Assembly (NCBI GenBank): GCA_016707075.1
Contig: JADJII010000013.1
Coordinates: forward strand, 1-64,000
Reading direction: 5' to 3'
From: Egaibacter danicus
GTDB lineage: Bacteria > Pseudomonadota > Gammaproteobacteria > Burkholderiales > Burkholderiaceae_C
DNA length: 64,000 bases
In this document: positions 19,072-28,111 of the stretch, in pieces
Position numbering within the stretch: position 1 is the first letter of the stretch
How the letters are laid out: each line of letters begins with the position of its first letter
The notes under the pieces: model-generated
The model's input: the letters and a program-made list of their open reading frames with translations, nothing else
The model's database searches: none
What the model was told of the DNA's origin: nothing
Made by a program: the position numbers and the translations under genes

Positions 19072-19347
19072 ATGAGCAATAAACCGTTAGCTTTAGGTCC
19101 GCGATGGACACTGATTGCAGCCTTGATGGTTACGCCCATCTACTTTTTCACGATTCGACTAGTCCCTGCAATTGCGAACTGGATGCCCTTCCTGCATTTG
19201 GTTGGGATGACTGTGGGCTTTGTCGGATTTATCGTCCTATTAGTCTGGAATGGGCTTTTTCAGAAAAGAACTCTAATTGCAGCAAACACTTTCTTTTCCG
19301 TCTGGATGTTCATTTACTTCACCCCTGTCCTGCTAACTGGCAAATAG
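19072..19347 (+). CDS. Small membrane protein of unknown function
   Basis: 91 residues from ATG 19072 (MSNKPLALGPRWTLIAALMV). Three hydrophobic spans at about 12-30, 40-60 and 68-86 suggest an integral inner-membrane protein. I do not recognise a family. It follows hrpA by 47 bp on the same strand, in a locally more AT-rich stretch. Its stop is followed by about 115 bp without genes that contain a dispersed repeat. Confidence 0.55.
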   Translation: MSNKPLALGPRWTLIAALMVTPIYFFTIRLVPAIANWMPFLHLVGMTVGFVGFIVLLVWNGLFQKRTLIAANTFFSVWMFIYFTPVLLTGK

Positions 19348-19409
19348 ATTTTGCAGACCTGCAATCAGGGTTGAGTACCAGCCTCAGTACGGATCATGTG
19401 GTTCTTTTA

Positions 19410-19458
19410 GGTGCTCATCCCTCGTGGAATATGCGTGAGCAGCTGTAAAATTAATAGC
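19410..19458 (+). repeat. Dispersed palindrome-ended repeat, copy 5 (intergenic)
   Basis: CTCGTGGAATATGCGTGAGCA followed by the 17-nt end GCTGTAAAATTAATAGC (19442-19458). The left part is eroded. It lies between the convergent small membrane protein and aminotransferase genes and ends 4 bp before the aminotransferase stop codon. Confidence 0.75.
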
Positions 19459-19462
19459 GTTT

Positions 19463-20578
19463 CTATAGCCGTGCAAGCCGCCCCAGCGCCGTATTCAGCG
19501 TCTCGTCCTTCTTGGCGAAGCAAAACCGCACCACGCGCTGGTCGAAACCGTTGCCGTAAAACGCGGATAGCGGAATGGCGGCCACGCCGATCTCAGACGT
19601 TAGCCATTTGCAGAAGTCCGCTTCAGGCAGGTTGCGCTCGGGCACGGCCAGGCCAGAAATGTCTACGCATTGGAAATAGCTGCCTTCGCTGGGCAGCAGT
19701 TTGAACTTGGTTTGCTTCAGGCCTTCACGAAAGAGATCGCGTTTGCGCTGGTAAAAAGCGGGCAGGTCCAGATACGGCTGGGGGCTGGCCATGTAGCTGG
19801 CCAGGCCGTATTGCACCGGGGTGTTGACGGTGAACACGTTGAACTGGTGCACCTTGCGGAACTCGGCGGTCAGCGACGCTGGCGCCGCGACAAAACCCAC
19901 TTTCCAGCCGGTAACGTGGTAGGTCTTGCCAAAACTGGACACGATGAAAGCGCGTGCCGCCAGGCCCGGGAAACGCGCCGCGCTCTCGTGAGCCTGGCCG
20001 TCGAACACCATGTGTTCGTATACCTCGTCGCTGATCAGCAGCACGTCGGTGGGCGCCAGAATGTCCTGCAGCTTCAGCATGTCCTCACGCGTCCAGACCG
20101 TGGCGCTGGGGTTGTGCGGACTGTTGACCAGGATGGCTCGGGTTTTGGGGGTGATGGCGGCGGCGATCTTGTCAAAGTCGGGCCGGAACGTGCCGGGAAT
20201 CAGGGGCACCCGCACCACAGTGCCACCTGCCAGCTCGATGTTGGGCACGTAGCTGTCGTAGCAGGGCTCCAGCACGATGACCTCGTCACCCGGCCGCACC
20301 ACAGCCAGAATCGCCGTGATGATGGCCTGCGTGGCACCGGCCGTGATGGTGATGTCTGTCGCCGCGTTGTATTCGCGCCCGCCGGACGGGCCGTGCAGGG
20401 CTTTCAGCTTCGCGGCGATGGCCTCGCGTAGTACCGGCACGCCGGTCATGGGCGGGTACTGGTTCAAGCCCTTCATCATGGCGTCGGTCACGGACTGCAC
20501 CAGGTGCGGGTCGCAATCAAAGTCCGGGAAGCCCTGGCCCAGGTTGACGGCGCCTTTTTCAGCCGCCAGTGTGGACAT
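19463..20578 (-). CDS. PLP-dependent aminotransferase (class I/II, methionine aminotransferase-like); N-terminus probably truncated by a frameshift
   Basis: Fold-type I aminotransferase. PLP-binding features: NSPHNPSATVW, SDEVYEHMVFDG, and catalytic lysine in SSFGKTYHVTGWKVG, a pattern typical of the YbdL/kynurenine-aminotransferase-like group. The ATG at 20578 gives MSTLAAEKGAVNLGQGFPDF, but homologues begin about 15-25 residues earlier. The codons before it read ELTTKLPAVGTTIFTV without a start. One extra base in the G runs at 20627-20639 would join this to ATG 20652 (MNTAAPAP...), which overlaps the stop of the upstream cysB-like gene as ATGA. I infer a lost base. Substrate is a family-level guess. 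Confidence 0.85.
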   Translation of the reverse strand: MSTLAAEKGAVNLGQGFPDFDCDPHLVQSVTDAMMKGLNQYPPMTGVPVLREAIAAKLKALHGPSGGREYNAATDITITAGATQAIITAILAVVRPGDEVIVLEPCYDSYVPNIELAGGTVVRVPLIPGTFRPDFDKIAAAITPKTRAILVNSPHNPSATVWTREDMLKLQDILAPTDVLLISDEVYEHMVFDGQAHESAARFPGLAARAFIVSSFGKTYHVTGWKVGFVAAPASLTAEFRKVHQFNVFTVNTPVQYGLASYMASPQPYLDLPAFYQRKRDLFREGLKQTKFKLLPSEGSYFQCVDISGLAVPERNLPEADFCKWLTSEIGVAAIPLSAFYGNGFDQRVVRFCFAKKDETLNTALGRLARL

Positions 20579-20648
20579 GACGGTGAAGATGGTGGTGCCG
20601 ACAGCGGGCAGTTTGGTGGTCAGTTCGGGGGTGCGGGGGCAGCAGTGT

Positions 20649-21602
20649 TCATAACTCGTAATCGTTCACGTGGCCGGTCATGGCCTTGGCAATCAGGTTG
20701 CGGTTGAGGCGGTCACTCAACAACTCGGCAAATTTATAGACGAAGTTGCGCAGGTACGCACTGCGTTTGAAGGCGACACGGGCCACATTTTGCCCAAACA
20801 GGTGCCCGGCGGGGCGCACGGCTAAGCCACTTTTGCCGCCATCATCAATCACATCGCGGACCGCCATTTCGGCGGCTATGCCCACACCCAGACCCAGGCG
20901 CACATAGGTTTTGATCACGTCCGAATCAATGGCTTCCAGCGCAATGCGGGGCGTGAGCTTGCGTGTAGCAAAGGCGTGGTCGATCTTGGTGCGACCGGTG
21001 AAGGACGGGTGGTAGGTAATGAGGGGTTCCTGCGCGATGTCTTCCAGTGTGACGCGCTCTTTCAGACACAGCGGGTGGCCCACGGGCAGTACCAGCATGT
21101 GTTGCCACTCGTAGCAGGGCAGCGTCACCAGCTCGGGGTAATTGGCCAGTGATTCCGTGGCGATACCGATCTCGGCAATTTCATCAATCACCATTTGCGC
21201 CACCTGATCGGGCGCCCCTTGATGCAGGCTGACGTTGACCTTGGGGTAAGCCTCCCGCAGTTTGGCAACCGGTTCGGGCAGCACGTAGCGCGCCTGCGTG
21301 TGGGTGGTGGCGATGGACAGGGTGCCACTGTCTTCGGCGCTGTATTCATCGCCAATGCGTTTGAGATTGCCCACTTCACGCATGATCAATTCGATGCTTT
21401 TGAGCACCTGCGCGCCCGGCTCAGTCACGCGCTTGAGTCGTTTGCCGTGCCGCGCAAAAATCTCGATGCCCAACTCTTCTTCCAGCTCGATGATGGCTTT
21501 GGAGACGCCTGGCTGCGACGTGTGCAGCGCTTTGGCGGCCTCGGTCAGGTTGAGGTTGCGTCGCACGGCCTCTTGTACAAAACGGAATTGATGGAGGTTC
21601 AT
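20649..21602 (-). CDS. cysB: LysR-family regulator, CysB-like
   Basis: 317-residue LysR-type regulator. N-terminal winged helix about 1-60 (LNLTEAAKALHTSQPGVSKA, IIELEEELGIEIFARHGKRL), then a periplasmic-binding-like effector domain. The sequence follows the CysB/Cbl type (HTQARYVLPEP, TYHPSFTGRTKIDHAF), which in proteobacteria senses acetylserine or sulfate and controls sulfur assimilation. It overlaps the probable aminotransferase start by ATGA. A sirohydrochlorin-chelatase-like gene follows upstream on the same strand, in line with siroheme for sulfite reduction. The region 21603-21658 should hold its promoter; no clear box was seen. Confidence 0.85.
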   Translation of the reverse strand: MNLHQFRFVQEAVRRNLNLTEAAKALHTSQPGVSKAIIELEEELGIEIFARHGKRLKRVTEPGAQVLKSIELIMREVGNLKRIGDEYSAEDSGTLSIATTHTQARYVLPEPVAKLREAYPKVNVSLHQGAPDQVAQMVIDEIAEIGIATESLANYPELVTLPCYEWQHMLVLPVGHPLCLKERVTLEDIAQEPLITYHPSFTGRTKIDHAFATRKLTPRIALEAIDSDVIKTYVRLGLGVGIAAEMAVRDVIDDGGKSGLAVRPAGHLFGQNVARVAFKRSAYLRNFVYKFAELLSDRLNRNLIAKAMTGHVNDYEL

Positions 21603-21658
21603 AACGAATTTCGGCTAACAATTCGTTTTATTATGCCCCCGAGGCCTATGAGCGGCCT

Positions 21659-22042
21659 TCAGGGCGACATCGCAATATCTGCGATCAGATCTATCAGGCG
21701 CTGGTCTTCGCCGATGGACTGTTGCAGTTCAAATACAACCTTGGGATATAGAGCCCTGAGTTCGGTCATCAGCAGCGGCAAATCCTCCCGCGCGTGACGG
21801 CCAACGCCCAAAAACATAGGGACCACGCGAATCGAACTGGCACCCTCGTTCACCAGGGTTTGAACTGCTGTCTGCAAATCGGGCTCGGTCAGCTCCAGAT
21901 AAGCGCAGGCGATCATCGCGCTGGCGTCCCGCTCGCGCAGGCGCGCCGCTACCGATTCCACCGGCTTGCGCCACAGTGGATCTCTGGAGCCGTGGGCGAA
22001 CAGGACCACAGCGCGCGAGGCAATTGCTTCTTTTTTGCTCAT
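21659..22042 (-). CDS. cbiX: Sirohydrochlorin cobalto/ferrochelatase-like protein (CbiX)
   Basis: 127-residue single-domain CbiX-type chelatase, the short form that works as a dimer. Metal-binding histidine in VLFAHGSRDPLW and a second one in VGRHAREDLP fit the family. It would insert iron or cobalt into sirohydrochlorin for siroheme or cobamide synthesis. ATG at 22042 (MSKKEAIASRAVV) is chosen because homology starts there. It is 19 bp after lptG and ahead of the CysB-like gene, so it probably serves siroheme for sulfite or nitrite reduction; that link is inferred. Confidence 0.85.
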   Translation of the reverse strand: MSKKEAIASRAVVLFAHGSRDPLWRKPVESVAARLRERDASAMIACAYLELTEPDLQTAVQTLVNEGASSIRVVPMFLGVGRHAREDLPLLMTELRALYPKVVFELQQSIGEDQRLIDLIADIAMSP

Positions 22043-22061
22043 GTTGTGTACAGCTTCTCCG

Positions 22062-23168
22062 TCATCGTCGCAACACCAGCCAGCCAAAAGCGGACAGCGA
22101 CAGAATGGAATAGATTAACCCCGGCGCGGCGGCAGCCAGCCAGGGCTCCCAGTTCCGCAAGTTGCCGAAATGGCCGAACAGGTTGTTCAGCAGGAAGAAG
22201 CTGATGCCGGTCATCACGCCAATGAACACATAGGTCGAGATGCCTCCGGCACGGAAGTGCAAGTAGGCAAAAGGAAGGGCCAAAACCACCATCACCAGAC
22301 AACTCAAGGGATAAAAAACCTTGCGCCAAAAGCCGATTTCGTAGCGCTGGGAGGCCTGGCCGTTTGCGTCCAGATGCCGCATGTACTGGAAAAGGTCAAC
22401 AATGGGCATGCGTTCAGGGTTGAGAAGGGCTACTGACACCATTTCTGCTGTCAGGGAAGTTGGCCATCGGTATGTCGGCAGATTCACCCTTGCTGCCACG
22501 CCTTCTTTCCCCTCGGTTCCACTGAAGTCAGTTCGGTCTACCTTTTCCAGGCGCCAGGCATCATCCAGCCCAAATTGCCCGGTTTCGGCCCGCGTGTTGG
22601 ACACCAGGCGGCCGAGGTTGTCGAATTCGATGATGCGAATCTGGCGCATGCCGCCATCCGGCAGCAGGGTTCCGACGTTGACCGCATACGAGTTGTAGGC
22701 CTGCTTTTCCTTGAGCCACGCGCCCGTTTGGCCGATCGTGATTTCACCCGTGTAACGTGAACGCAGCAGGCGTCCAAATTGATCGGCGGCAGGTGCCACG
22801 TAGTCACCAATGGCGAAAGTCGTCAAAGTAAACATCAGACCCAGGCCAAGCAGCGTACGCAGCGCGCGCCAGGGCCCCAGCCCACTGGTGCGCAGGATGG
22901 TGAACTCGGAATTCTGGGCCAAGCGTGCCATCACCACAATGGTACCAATCAGCACGGTAATCGGGAGCAACTCATACAGGCGACTGGGTGCCAGCAGCGA
23001 TACATAGGTCAGGGCGTGCCGCAGCTTGTAGCCACCCGAGCTGCCCTGGTTAACCCAGCGCAATTCATCTACCAGGTCGAAAAAGAAAAAGAGCGACAGA
23101 AACGCGAGTGTCACGAAACCCACGGTGCTGATGACATCGCCATAAATCAGACGTCGAACTGTTTTCAT
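22062..23168 (-). CDS. lptG: LPS export ABC transporter permease LptG
   Basis: 368-residue inner-membrane permease of the LptB2FG complex that extracts lipopolysaccharide and passes it to LptC/LptA. Starts MKTVRRLIYGDVISTVGFV with TM helix 1, has a large periplasmic beta-jellyroll in the middle (about 130-270), and three to four C-terminal TM helices (FYPLSCLVMVVLALPFAYLH). It overlaps lptF by 4 bp (ATGA), so translation is coupled. Length normal. Confidence 0.95.
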   Translation of the reverse strand: MKTVRRLIYGDVISTVGFVTLAFLSLFFFFDLVDELRWVNQGSSGGYKLRHALTYVSLLAPSRLYELLPITVLIGTIVVMARLAQNSEFTILRTSGLGPWRALRTLLGLGLMFTLTTFAIGDYVAPAADQFGRLLRSRYTGEITIGQTGAWLKEKQAYNSYAVNVGTLLPDGGMRQIRIIEFDNLGRLVSNTRAETGQFGLDDAWRLEKVDRTDFSGTEGKEGVAARVNLPTYRWPTSLTAEMVSVALLNPERMPIVDLFQYMRHLDANGQASQRYEIGFWRKVFYPLSCLVMVVLALPFAYLHFRAGGISTYVFIGVMTGISFFLLNNLFGHFGNLRNWEPWLAAAAPGLIYSILSLSAFGWLVLRR

Positions 23169-24280
23169 GACGTGCCCGCAGCAGCAATGCCAGCGTTCCT
23201 GCGTTGCAATAGCATGCCTGGCGTCCAGTTGAAATGCCGCTTGAATAACCAGGCAACCGCCACAACAAACACACCGCCATGGAGCAACAGCATGAACCGG
23301 TAGAAATTGGCGGTGCCGCCCGATATCCAGCTTTGCCCCAGGTTGAGCAGGTTGTAATAGAGGATGAACGCGAAAAGCGAAAAGAAGAGGTTCCCGCTGC
23401 GACCGACACGCGGATTGCCGCTGGACACCACCAGCCCGATCAGGGTCAGGTTGATGGCTGCCAGCGCCAGGCCAACTCGCCAGGAAAGTTCGCCAAGATT
23501 CGGGGCAGTTCGTTCCCTGATCAGCGTCCGCGTAGACAGCGCACGCGGAGGTTTCTGGTCATCCTGTAAAAGCGTTTTCTGGCCGATGCGCACACCATAG
23601 CCCTCGAATTCACTCAACTTGAGGTCGGACGAGTCGGAGTTGCTCTCCAGACGTTGCCCGCGGTTCAGGATCAGGAAACGTTCGCCGTCAACCATCTCGA
23701 TGCGGCCGCTACGCGCTGACGTGATCAATTGCTTGCCATTTTCGTTGGACATGATGAACACGTCACCACCCTTTTTGCCGTCGGCAGAGTCCTTGTCGAT
23801 AAAGAAAACCCGGCTGCCGTCGGCAGACTCCTGAAACTGGCCCGGTGTGATCCGGTCAAGGTCTCCCCGCTGCTCGTACCGGTCACGCAGCGTTTGCGAC
23901 TTCTGGTGTGTCCAGGGCCAGGCAAACAACGCCAACAGGATGATGGCCAGAATGATCGGCCATACAAAACGCGCCACGGGTTTCAGGAAACTGATCAGAC
24001 CTTGGCCACTGGAAAACCAGATAACCATTTCACTGTCGCCGTACAACCTGGACAGCGTGCTGACAATCGCGATGAAGAGGCTCAGTGTGAGGATCGTTGG
24101 CAAATGGCCCAATACCGTGTACCCCATAACCATCAGCACCTCCGTCGGGTTGACGTTGCCCCGCGTTGCCTGACCCAGCGTGCGGATCAGGATCATGGTC
24201 ATGACAATGGTTGCCAGTGCCACCAGCGTGGCGCCAAAACTGCGCGCCAGCTCTTTGCGGATGGAAGAATGGAATAACAT
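23165..24280 (-). CDS. lptF: LPS export ABC transporter permease LptF
   Basis: 371-residue partner permease of LptG. MLFHSSIRKELARSFGATLV is the standard start, so ATG 24280 is preferred to an in-frame TTG at 24289. TM helices near 15-35, 50-75 and 95-115, a periplasmic domain about 130-260, and three more TM helices at the C-terminus. First gene of lptF-lptG-cbiX-cysB on the minus strand, divergent from pepA with only 23 bp between the starts, so their promoters must overlap the coding ends. Confidence 0.95.
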   Translation of the reverse strand: MLFHSSIRKELARSFGATLVALATIVMTMILIRTLGQATRGNVNPTEVLMVMGYTVLGHLPTILTLSLFIAIVSTLSRLYGDSEMVIWFSSGQGLISFLKPVARFVWPIILAIILLALFAWPWTHQKSQTLRDRYEQRGDLDRITPGQFQESADGSRVFFIDKDSADGKKGGDVFIMSNENGKQLITSARSGRIEMVDGERFLILNRGQRLESNSDSSDLKLSEFEGYGVRIGQKTLLQDDQKPPRALSTRTLIRERTAPNLGELSWRVGLALAAINLTLIGLVVSSGNPRVGRSGNLFFSLFAFILYYNLLNLGQSWISGGTANFYRFMLLLHGGVFVVAVAWLFKRHFNWTPGMLLQRRNAGIAAAGTS

Positions 24281-24303
24281 CGGTTGCAAGGAAAACCTGA
24301 ATT

Positions 24304-25785
24304 ATGAACTTTGAACTGAAATCCCTGGACCTGGCCGGCGCCGCCAGCGAAAAATCTGACGCGCTGCTGGTGCTCGTCGCCACCGCCTTCAAGCCGGGCC
24401 GCGGTGTATTGGCTGATCTCATTGCACACGCTGTCAAGGCGGGTGACCTGGACACCAAGGCGGGCAAACTTTTGCATGCATATCGCTCTGCTGGGGTGGC
24501 GAGCCCCCGCGTATTGCTGGCGGGAGTCGGTGAGGGCACTGTCCGTCAGGTGCGTCAGTCCATTTCTGTTGCGATGGCTGCGGTCAAGGCGGGCAATGTC
24601 AAACGTTTAACCGTATGTTTTGCCTCGAAGGCCAGTGAAGAAGTGGTTCGCGCTACCGTTCTGGGCATTGCCGATGCCAGCTACGTTTACACCACCACCA
24701 AGTCCAAGCCGGAAGGTCGGGTGTTGCAGAAAGTGGTATTGGGCGTGCCCGACGCTTCCGTGATGAAGTCGGGCTTCAGTCAGGCGGTTGCCAGCGTGCA
24801 GGGAATTGAACTGGCAAAGGAGTGGGCCAATCGCCCCGGGAATCACGCTACACCCACTTTGCTGGCGCAAGCGGCGAAAGAATTGGGCAAACTGCCGGGG
24901 ATTGCGTGTGAAGTGCTGTTGCCCAAACAGGTGGAAAAACTGGGTATGGGCTCGTTCATGGCTGTTGCAAAAGGCTCCGAGGAGCCGCTGCGGTTCATCG
25001 TTTTGCGCTACAACGGCGCTACCAAGTCCGAAGCGCCGACTGTGCTTATTGGTAAAGGCATCACGTTTGACACGGGCGGCATTTCGATCAAGCCTGCGCC
25101 CGAGATGGACGAGATGAAGTTCGACATGTGCGGTGCCGCCAGTGTTCTGGGTGTATTCCGGGCGCTGGCTGACATCAAGCCGAAGATCAACGTCGTAGGC
25201 CTCATTCCGTCATGCGAAAACATGCCTGATGGCCGTGCCATCAAGCCGGGCGATGTCGTGACCAGCATGAGCGGCCAGACGATCGAGATATTGAATACCG
25301 ATGCGGAAGGCCGTCTGATTCTGTGCGATGCCTTGACCTATGCCGAGCGCTTCAAACCCCGGGCTGTCATTGATATTGCCACGCTGACGGGGGCCTGTGT
25401 CATCGCGCTAGGCGGGGTGCGTAGCGGCATGTTTGCCAGCGCCGATGATTTGGCTCAGGCTTTGCTGGCCGCTGGCGAAACCTCGCAGGATCTGTGCTGG
25501 CGATTGCCGCTGGACGATGATTATGCCGAGGGGCTGAAGACCAATTTTGCCGATGTGGCCAATGTGGCTGGACGTGCCGGCGGAGCCATTACGGCGGCCA
25601 AATTCCTCCAGCGCTTTGCGGCCAGGTACCCATGGGCACATCTGGACATCGCAGGCACCGCTTGGAAGAGTGGCGCTGCCAAGGGGGCCACCGGTCGCCC
25701 GGTCGGGTTGCTGTTGGCCTATCTGATGGCGCAGGGTGTCGAGTCTGCGCCCCGGAAATCTGCGAAGAAGACAGGCAAGGCCTGA
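24304..25785 (+). CDS. pepA: Leucyl aminopeptidase PepA
   Basis: 493-residue cytosolic M17 aminopeptidase, normally a hexamer with two metal ions. The metal and catalytic residues are in VLIGKGITFDTGG and the signature NTDAEGRLIL. N-terminal macro-like domain about 1-165. In E. coli PepA also binds DNA and aids XerCD recombination at cer sites, so it may matter for the Xer-type element at the right edge, though this is speculation. Divergent from lptF, followed 31 bp later by holC. Confidence 0.95.
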   Translation: MNFELKSLDLAGAASEKSDALLVLVATAFKPGRGVLADLIAHAVKAGDLDTKAGKLLHAYRSAGVASPRVLLAGVGEGTVRQVRQSISVAMAAVKAGNVKRLTVCFASKASEEVVRATVLGIADASYVYTTTKSKPEGRVLQKVVLGVPDASVMKSGFSQAVASVQGIELAKEWANRPGNHATPTLLAQAAKELGKLPGIACEVLLPKQVEKLGMGSFMAVAKGSEEPLRFIVLRYNGATKSEAPTVLIGKGITFDTGGISIKPAPEMDEMKFDMCGAASVLGVFRALADIKPKINVVGLIPSCENMPDGRAIKPGDVVTSMSGQTIEILNTDAEGRLILCDALTYAERFKPRAVIDIATLTGACVIALGGVRSGMFASADDLAQALLAAGETSQDLCWRLPLDDDYAEGLKTNFADVANVAGRAGGAITAAKFLQRFAARYPWAHLDIAGTAWKSGAAKGATGRPVGLLLAYLMAQGVESAPRKSAKKTGKA

Positions 25786-25816
25786 CTTATCGCCCGCGCA
25801 CCAGCAGACCTGAGCC

Positions 25817-26251
25817 ATGACGGAAGTTGCGTTCCACTTCAATGTGCCTGATAAATTGGGCTACCTCTGCCGACTGCTCAGAAAAGCGGTGCTCAGCGGA
25901 TCTCGCGTGGTGGTGATGGGTGAAGCGACATCACTGAACCAGCTCGATACGGCACTGTGGACCTTTTCAGCGCTTGATTTTGTGCCACATTGCCGCATGC
26001 CATCCGATCCGCAAATCAGTTCAAACTCGCCTGTGGTGTTGACGGAAAGTGTTTCGTCGGCTCCTCACCAGGACGTTCTGGTGAATTGGAGTGCACGTGT
26101 GCCTGATGGTTTCGAGCAGTTTGCGCGCCTGATTGAAGTGGTGACCTCGGATGATCAGGACCGTTTGCAGGCGCGCCAGCGCTGGAAGCATTACGCAGAC
26201 CGCGGATATGCCATTACGCGCCATGATCTCGCCCTGTCGGGAGCGCAATGA
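25817..26251 (+). CDS. holC: DNA polymerase III chi subunit
   Basis: 144-residue HolC. MTEVAFHFNVPDKLGYLCRLLRKAVLSG is the family start (shown here in two conserved parts: VAFHFNV and YLCRLLRKA). It links the clamp loader to single-strand DNA-binding protein. The usual pepA-holC gene pair is kept. It overlaps the following small gene by 4 bp (ATGA). Confidence 0.92.
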   Translation: MTEVAFHFNVPDKLGYLCRLLRKAVLSGSRVVVMGEATSLNQLDTALWTFSALDFVPHCRMPSDPQISSNSPVVLTESVSSAPHQDVLVNWSARVPDGFEQFARLIEVVTSDDQDRLQARQRWKHYADRGYAITRHDLALSGAQ

Positions 26252-26550
26252 TGTCAACACCCCCACGCAATCTGCCGCGATTTCTGCCCACTTTGACTGA
26301 GGTTATCCGGCCTCCGGAGGCAGTTCAGGAAAGCCGTCCATCGCCACTGGACACCGAGCAGATGATTCATCGTGTGTTGCAGCGGGTGGACCTCGCTCTC
26401 GAGCCGATGCTGCGCGAAGCCATCGGCCCCATGGTGGTCGATCAGATCACGGCAATGGCTACACGGCTTCGGCCAGAGGTTGAAGCGGTTGTCCGGCAAG
26501 CCGTTGCAGACGCGCTGGCACTCGAGCTCGATACAGAGAAAAGACCCTGA
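26248..26550 (+). CDS. Conserved hypothetical protein downstream of holC
   Basis: 100 residues from ATG 26248 (a second ATG follows directly at 26251). Mostly helical and acidic, with LDTEQMIHRVLQRVDLALEP and VVDQITAMATRLRPEVE. No transmembrane part or signal. Start-stop overlap with holC indicates co-translation, and similar small genes follow holC in other betaproteobacteria as I recall; that is memory, not a search. Function unknown. The 177 bp to the next start contain nothing I can name with confidence. Confidence 0.6.
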   Translation: MMSTPPRNLPRFLPTLTEVIRPPEAVQESRPSPLDTEQMIHRVLQRVDLALEPMLREAIGPMVVDQITAMATRLRPEVEAVVRQAVADALALELDTEKRP

Positions 26551-26727
26551 GCCTGGCGTGGTTTCAACATTGCGAGTCGCTTGCGAGTTGCATTGGCCTG
26601 ACAGGGTTTCCCCGGCAGCATACGGAGGTCTTTGCTATGGTATTGAGAGAAAAAATACGCTATCCTTGCAGGCTGTTGAGGTGAATAACCGCCTTTCAAC
26701 TTTTTGATAATACCCCTTGGAGTTTCT

Positions 26728-27936
26728 ATGCAAATGACATTTCGTACTACCCTGACGTTGTGCGCAGCCGCTGCGTTGATGGTTGCCTGCGGCAAAAAAG
26801 AAGAAGCCGCAGCACCTGCTGCTGCTCCCGCAGCGGCTCCGGCAGCAGCACCCGCTCCTGCAGCCAATGTGATCAAGATCGGTCACGTCGGCCCCACCAG
26901 CGGTGCTATTGCTCACCTGGGCAAGGACAACGAAAACGGTGCCAAGATGGCCATCGACGAACTCAACGCCAAGGGTGTGACCATTGGTGGCCAGAAGGTC
27001 ACCTTCGAACTGATGCCAGAGGACGATGGCGCTGACCCAAAACAGGGTACTGCTGCTGCGCAAAAGCTGGCTGATGCCAAGGTTGCTGGTGTGATCGGTC
27101 ACCTGAACTCCGGCACGACCATCCCCGCTTCGAAGATTTACAGCGACGCCAACATTCCCCAGATTTCCCCATCCGCTACCAACCCCAAATACACCCGCCA
27201 AGGCTACAAAACCACGTTCCGTGTGGTGGCTGACGACGTGCATCTGGGCAGCACCCTGGGCAAGTACGCAGTCTCTACCCTCAAGGGCAAGTCCATCGGC
27301 GTGATTGATGACCGTACCGCTTACGGCCAGGGCGTTGCCGAAGAATTCAAGAAAGCTGTTGAAGCTGCTGGCGGCAAGATCGCCGGTCACGAGTTCACCA
27401 CCGACAAGGCAACCGACTTCAACGCCATCCTGACCACCCTCAAGGGCAAAAAAGTGGACGTTGTGTTCTTCGGCGGCATGGACGCTGTTGCAGGCCCCAT
27501 GATCAAGCAAATGGCTCAGCTGGGCATCAAGGCCAAGTTCATGGGCGGCGATGGCATTTGCTCAAGCGAACTGCCAAAACTGGCTGGCGACGCAATGAAA
27601 GACGACATGGTCTATTGCGCTGAAGCCGGTGGTGTTGAAGGCGAGCAAAAAGTCGGCATGGAAAAATTCAAGGCTGACTTCAAGACCAAGTTCGGCGCTG
27701 ACGTGCAGGTGTATGCACCTTACGTTTATGACGCTCTGAACGTGATGGTTGCAGCCATGGTCAAGGCTGACTCGGCTGATCCTGCCAAATACCTGCCAGT
27801 GCTGGCTGCTACCGCTGACTACAAAGGCGTGACCGGCAACATCTCCTTTGACGAAAAAGGTGACATCAAGAACGGTGCCCTGACGCTGATGACATACAAA
27901 GGTGGCAAGCGTACCGAACTGGCTGTGATTCGTTAA
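26728..27936 (+). CDS. Branched-chain amino-acid ABC transporter substrate-binding lipoprotein (LivK-like)
   Basis: 402-residue periplasmic binding protein of the Leu/Ile/Val type (peripla_BP_6). ATG 26728 follows TTGGAG by 7 nt. The lipobox LMVAC puts the lipidated Cys near residue 24, followed by an Ala/Pro-rich tether. The mature part begins VIKIGHVGPTSGAIAHLGKD, typical of LivJ/LivK. Codon use is strongly biased and a good terminator follows, suggesting high expression. No permease or ATPase genes are next to it, so it is an orphan binding protein; ligand not certain. Confidence 0.9.
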   Translation: MQMTFRTTLTLCAAAALMVACGKKEEAAAPAAAPAAAPAAAPAPAANVIKIGHVGPTSGAIAHLGKDNENGAKMAIDELNAKGVTIGGQKVTFELMPEDDGADPKQGTAAAQKLADAKVAGVIGHLNSGTTIPASKIYSDANIPQISPSATNPKYTRQGYKTTFRVVADDVHLGSTLGKYAVSTLKGKSIGVIDDRTAYGQGVAEEFKKAVEAAGGKIAGHEFTTDKATDFNAILTTLKGKKVDVVFFGGMDAVAGPMIKQMAQLGIKAKFMGGDGICSSELPKLAGDAMKDDMVYCAEAGGVEGEQKVGMEKFKADFKTKFGADVQVYAPYVYDALNVMVAAMVKADSADPAKYLPVLAATADYKGVTGNISFDEKGDIKNGALTLMTYKGGKRTELAVIR

Positions 27937-27957
27937 TCCGGATCAACAACCCCAAGC

Positions 27958-27984
27958 AAAAGGCCCCGCAATGCGGGGCCTTTT
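27958..27984 (+). terminator. Rho-independent terminator after the LivK-like gene
   Basis: Perfect 12-bp stem AAAAGGCCCCGC / GCGGGGCCTTTT with an AAT loop, followed by CTTTTT. It begins 21 bp after the stop codon and lies just before the tRNA gene, which is on the other strand; the A/T symmetry allows it to work both ways. Confidence 0.92.
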
Positions 27985-27991
27985 CTTTTTC

Positions 27992-28082
27992 TGGCGGAGC
28001 AGGCGGGATTCGAACCCGCGGAGGGCTATTAACCCTCACACGCTTTCCAGGCGTGCGACTTAAACCGCTCATCCACCGCTCC
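27992..28082 (-). tRNA. tRNA-Ser (anticodon GGA)
   Basis: Class II tRNA of 91 nt with encoded CCA. Acceptor GGAGCGG (28082 downward) pairs with CTGCTCC, discriminator G. The anticodon arm CACGCCT-GGA-AAGCGTG gives anticodon GGA, which reads UCC/UCU serine codons. A long variable arm (GAGGGTTAATAGCCCTC) and the T arm GCGGGTTCGAATCCCGC are present. Confidence 0.95.
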
Positions 28083-28111
28083 AGCGTGCGCAATTGTATC
28101 AGGGTGACACA

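Noticed and set aside
26635..27510. Long open frame opposite the LivK-like gene
   Set aside because: The plus strand encodes a clear lipoprotein with a ribosome site and terminator; the antisense frame is a codon-bias artefact.
27866..28093. Short open frame covering the tRNA-Ser gene
   Set aside because: The sequence folds as a complete class II tRNA with CCA; a protein here is not credible.
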